DNA of 64,000 bases from Micromonospora sp. CB01531. GTDB lineage: Bacteria > Actinomycetota > Actinomycetes > Mycobacteriales > Micromonosporaceae. Positions 61,471 through 64,000 of this stretch are shown here, one piece after another. Each line of letters opens with the position of its first letter. Positions within the stretch are counted from its first letter, which is position 1. The stretch spans positions 1-64,000 of the forward strand of contig NZ_LWLS01000060.1 in assembly GCF_001905095.1 (NCBI RefSeq), read 5' to 3'. A model generated the notes under the pieces. That model did not search any database, had not been told where the DNA came from, and was given only the letters and a program-made list of their open reading frames with translations. Both the position numbers and the translations under genes were made by a program.

Positions 61471-61674
61471 ATGGTGGGCGTGAGCGCCACCAGAGCGTCG
61501 GCCAGCTGCCCGATCCGCCCGGGCGAGCCGTGCACGCTGTGTCAGCTCGACGTCACCGGGCCGCAGGACTGCCCGCTGGTCTATCTGGTGATGGGCGATG
61601 ACGAGCTGCGGGCCGGGGTCCACCGGACCCGACCGGCCAGGCCCGGGACGCGGCGGCCCCGGCCGGGCCGGTGA
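61471..61674 (+). CDS. Small Cys-containing protein (DUF6767-like)
   Basis: A 67-residue protein with a conserved-looking core, CTLCQLDVTGPQDCPLVYLV (residues 21-40), in which a CxxC plus a third Cys could bind metal. A basic Arg/Pro-rich tail follows. GGAG stands 5 nt before ATG 61471; GTG 61480 is an alternative. I recall similar short proteins in actinobacteria under a DUF6767-type name, but the function is unknown. Confidence 0.6.
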   Translation: MVGVSATRASASCPIRPGEPCTLCQLDVTGPQDCPLVYLVMGDDELRAGVHRTRPARPGTRRPRPGR

Positions 61675-61754
61675 CCGTCAGCCAGGGCCGTGCGAGGTGA
61701 TCGCCGCGACCCACAGCGTCGTCGTAAGGGCGAGGCAGATGCGCGGCGACGGGG

Positions 61755-62423
61755 TCAACGGGCCGGCGGCTCGGGGCGCACCAGACCCACGTCGTACGCG
61801 AAGACCACCGCCTGGATCCGGTCGCGCAGGCCAAGCTTGGTGAGGATGGCGGAGACGTGTGTCTTCACCGTGGCGGTGCTCAGGAACAGCCGGTCCGCGA
61901 TCTCCGCGTTGGACAGCGCCCGCGCGGTGAGGGTCAGCACCTCCACCTCGCGGGCGGTCAGCGCGGCCAGCCGCGCCGGGGTGGCCGCCGGGCCGGGCAG
62001 CCGGTCGGCGAACCGGTCGAGCAGCCGGCGGGTCACCGTGGGGGCGAGCAGCGCCTCGCCGCGCGCCACCACCCGTACCGCCTCGGCCAGGTCCGCCGGG
62101 CGGGTGTCCTTGAGGAGGAAGGCGCTGGCTCCGGCGCGCAGCGCCGCGTAGACGTGTTCGTCCAGGTCGAACGTGGTGAGCATGACGACGCGGGCGGGGT
62201 TTCCGGCGGCCACCAGCTCCCGGGTGGCGGCGATCCCGTCCTGCCGGGGCATCCGGACGTCCATCAGCACCACGTCGGGCCGGGTTCGGTTCACCACAGC
62301 GACCGCCTCGACGCCGTCGGCGGCCTCCCCGACCACCGTCAGGTCGGGCCGCGCGTCGATGATCATCGTGAGGCCGGCGCGGATCAGATCCTGGTCGTCG
62401 GCGATCACCACGCGGACGGTCAC
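61755..62423 (-). CDS. NarL/LuxR-family response regulator
   Basis: A 222-residue regulator. The receiver domain has ADDQDLIRAGL, phosphoacceptor Asp55 in VVLMDVRMP, Thr in MLTTFD and the conserved Lys in LLKDT. The LuxR helix-turn-helix LTAREVEVLTLTARALSNAE through STATVKTHVSAILTKLGLRD covers about residues 150-210. The GTG overlaps the upstream kinase stop by 4 bp. Targets are unknown; the divergent membrane-protein gene is a candidate. Confidence 0.93.
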   Translation of the reverse strand: MTVRVVIADDQDLIRAGLTMIIDARPDLTVVGEAADGVEAVAVVNRTRPDVVLMDVRMPRQDGIAATRELVAAGNPARVVMLTTFDLDEHVYAALRAGASAFLLKDTRPADLAEAVRVVARGEALLAPTVTRRLLDRFADRLPGPAATPARLAALTAREVEVLTLTARALSNAEIADRLFLSTATVKTHVSAILTKLGLRDRIQAVVFAYDVGLVRPEPPAR

Positions 62424-63523
62424 CTGGCCACCCCCACCGGCAGCCGGGCCTGGACGCGGAACCCACCGGCCGGCAGCGGACCGGCGTCCAGGGTGCCGCC
62501 CAGCAGCCGGGCCCGCTCGCGCATGCCGACGATGCCCCGGCCCGCACCCGCGCCGGGCCGCCGGGGCGCCGCCGGGCCGTCGTCGACCACCTCCAGCCGC
62601 AGCACCCCGTCGTCGTACCGCACGCTGACGTCGGCCCGGATGGCCTGGCTGTGCCGTAGCGCGTTGGTCAGCGACTCCTGCACGATCCGGTACGCCGACA
62701 GCTGCACCCCGCCGGGCAGATCGTCGGCGGTGCCGTCCCGGCTCATGGTCACCTGGAGGCCGACCGCCCGGACGGCATCGGCGAGGGCGTCGAGCTGCGC
62801 GAGGCCCGGCTGCGGCCCGTCCGGACCAGACCCGTCATCGGTGGCCAGGGCGTGCAGCATCGCCCGCAGCTCGGTGAGCGCGGACCGGGCGGCCGCACTG
62901 ATCGAGCCGAGCGCCGCCCGGGCCCGCTCCGGGTGGGCGTCGAAGACGTCCTCGGCGGCGGCGGCCTGCACCGCGATGACGGCGACGTGGTGGGCCACCA
63001 CGTCGTGCAGCTCGCGGGAGATCCGCTCCCGCTCCCGGGACAGCACCTGCCGCTGCCGGTCGCGCCGCCGGTGGGTGTGACCGCGTTGCAGCTCACCGAG
63101 GGCCCAACTCAGACCCAACGCGGTCACTGCGAGCAACAGATCCCGCCACCCACCGGTGACCAGCTTCCACGGCGTGGGGGCGACCAGCAGCGTCAGCGCG
63201 ACCAGGGAGATCCGGGGCGGACACAGCCGCGCCACGTACGCCAACGGGACGGCGACCAGGCCGAGCCAGCCCAGCTGGGGGCACAGCGCCTCCAGCCCAA
63301 CCCCGGCGAGCGCGGCCACCGCCAGCGCGTACCCGGGTCGTCGGCGGATCCAGAGCAGGCAGCTGGCCTGTACGACGGCAAGGCCGACCGCGGCAGCGGT
63401 CCCGCCCGTCGAGGCGGGGCCGATCCCCGGCGTGACCGCCACGGCCAGTGCCACGCCGAACATCACACTGGCGATGCCGCCGTCGAGCAGCAGCAGGAAA
63501 CGGGATGAGGACCGGCAGTTCAC
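62420..63523 (-). CDS. Sensor histidine kinase (NarL-partner, HisKA_3 type)
   Basis: A 367-residue kinase with about five N-terminal membrane segments (residues 10-140) and no large extracytoplasmic sensor. The H-box RERERISRELHDVVAHHV puts the phosphorylated His at 173. The N-box QESLTNALRHSQA and G-box GRGIVGMRERARLLGG complete the ATPase. Such short-loop kinases usually sense signals in or at the membrane. The GTG at 63523 is used. It lies divergent to the membrane protein at 63722. Confidence 0.92.
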   Translation of the reverse strand: MNCRSSSRFLLLLDGGIASVMFGVALAVAVTPGIGPASTGGTAAAVGLAVVQASCLLWIRRRPGYALAVAALAGVGLEALCPQLGWLGLVAVPLAYVARLCPPRISLVALTLLVAPTPWKLVTGGWRDLLLAVTALGLSWALGELQRGHTHRRRDRQRQVLSRERERISRELHDVVAHHVAVIAVQAAAAEDVFDAHPERARAALGSISAAARSALTELRAMLHALATDDGSGPDGPQPGLAQLDALADAVRAVGLQVTMSRDGTADDLPGGVQLSAYRIVQESLTNALRHSQAIRADVSVRYDDGVLRLEVVDDGPAAPRRPGAGAGRGIVGMRERARLLGGTLDAGPLPAGGFRVQARLPVGVAR

Positions 63524-63721
63524 AACGCGGATGGTAGGCCGCCGGCGCGCCCGGCCTCATCGGTCGCGGGACGGAGATCGGGGGCCGGGCCTGGTTCCCG
63601 GGACTGACCGGCGAACCCGTCCGCGGCGCGATCCGCGGCCCGCCCGACCGCGCCTAGCGTGCCCCTGAACGTCGTCGACGGACCCGGCCCCGGGTCCGCA
63701 CCCAACTGGAGGTACGTGCCG

Positions 63722-64000
63722 ATGAACACTGTGACGAGTCTCCCGGTCGCCGCCGGCCGCCCGGGGCGCCGACGTGGCCGGGTGCTGGCGGTGCTCGCCG
63801 CCACCGCCGCCACCCTGGTCGTCTGGGCTGTCGCCGTCCCCGTCGCCGGGGTGGACCTGGTGGCCCGCACGGGCGGGACGGATCAGTCGGTGACCCCGGT
63901 CGTGGTCGGCGTCGCCACCCTGCTGGCCGGCCTGGCGGGCTGGGCGCTGCTCGCCCTACTGGAGCGGTTCACCACCCGGGCGCGAACCGTCTGGCTCGGC
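63722..64000 (+). CDS. DUF6069-like membrane protein, 3' end outside window
   Basis: The first 93 residues are visible. A basic N-terminus (GRPGRRRGRVL) leads into a membrane helix, a short outside loop, and a second helix TPVVVGVATLLAGLAGWALL followed by ERFTTRARTVW. This resembles the four-helix DUF6069 family. GGAGG lies 12 nt before the ATG. It diverges from the two-component genes, so it is a plausible target of that system. Confidence 0.65.
   Translation, partial: MNTVTSLPVAAGRPGRRRGRVLAVLAATAATLVVWAVAVPVAGVDLVARTGGTDQSVTPVVVGVATLLAGLAGWALLALLERFTTRARTVWLG

Noticed and set aside
1..64000. CRISPR arrays, rRNA, tRNA, phage genes, toxin-antitoxin or biosynthetic gene clusters
   Set aside because: By eye I saw no regular spacer arrays, no cloverleaf candidates and no NRPS/PKS, integrase or capsid motifs. 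A tRNAscan or antiSMASH run would be needed to exclude short cases.

Overview
The window is very GC-rich, with GTG and ATG starts, many 1-4 bp stop/start overlaps, a sigD-rsdA pair, an mce operon, a homologue of mycobacterial Rv2466c (mycothiol-linked), and GTTT-N15-GGGTA-type stress promoters. This points to an actinobacterium, most likely Micromonosporaceae (Micromonospora or a relative). The genus is an inference from gene style and from the short GAGCG-AGCG junction repeats. I saw no rRNA, tRNA, CRISPR array or prophage.

Layout. (1) 1-2062: a TnpB-like transposon protein, cut by the window edge, next to an ECF sigma-factor gene whose 3' end is lost at the presumed insertion junction. (2) 2283-16243: a LacI-controlled cluster. 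Three AAACGTTT operators surround one promoter, followed by regulator, sugar ABC permeases and binding protein, two ADP-ribosylglycohydrolase-family proteins, ribokinase, a glycosidase-like/FGE-fold fusion, a secreted esterase with propeller-type repeats, a class III CoA-transferase and a CitE-type lyase. It looks like uptake and complete breakdown of a glycoside or ester conjugate and is the best candidate here for an undescribed catabolic system. (3) 16302-20910: a MarR regulator and a 58-residue protein sharing a 19-nt motif, an enolase-superfamily enzyme, a stomatin-like SPFH protein, and a PadR/membrane-protein pair. (4) 20972-33713: sigD-rsdA (minus) diverging from a complete mce operon (ATPase, YrbE-A/B, MceA-F, two Mce-associated proteins) for lipid import. 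(5) 33815-36252: a small-MscS-like membrane protein with a stress-type promoter, and an MFS exporter preceded by a five-codon leader peptide and a leader RNA that can mask its start. (6) 36414-43492: DeoR regulator, polyol ABC importer, zinc polyol dehydrogenase, transketolase. (7) 43506-46695: two DUF2267 proteins flanking an ATP-dependent DNA ligase, then a VOC protein and an SRPBCC-like protein. (8) 46926-55473: a FadR-type regulator diverging from an aldonate operon: ABC importer, D-galactonate dehydratase, KDPGal/KDPG aldolase, KDG-type kinase, mannonate-type dehydratase, gluconokinase. (9) 55558-64000: YchJ protein, histone-like protein, a DsbA-fold gene broken by an amber codon, an APH-fold kinase, CorA, a class-F-type sortase with a likely wall-anchored partner, a small Cys-rich protein, a NarL-type two-component system, and the start of a DUF6069-like membrane protein.

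Together the genes describe a soil or plant-associated saprophyte. It has three separate carbohydrate importers, none with its own ATPase, so all presumably share an MsiK-like ATPase encoded elsewhere. Each sits under its own regulator (LacI, DeoR, GntR), and the window also carries lipid uptake and envelope/general-stress genes.
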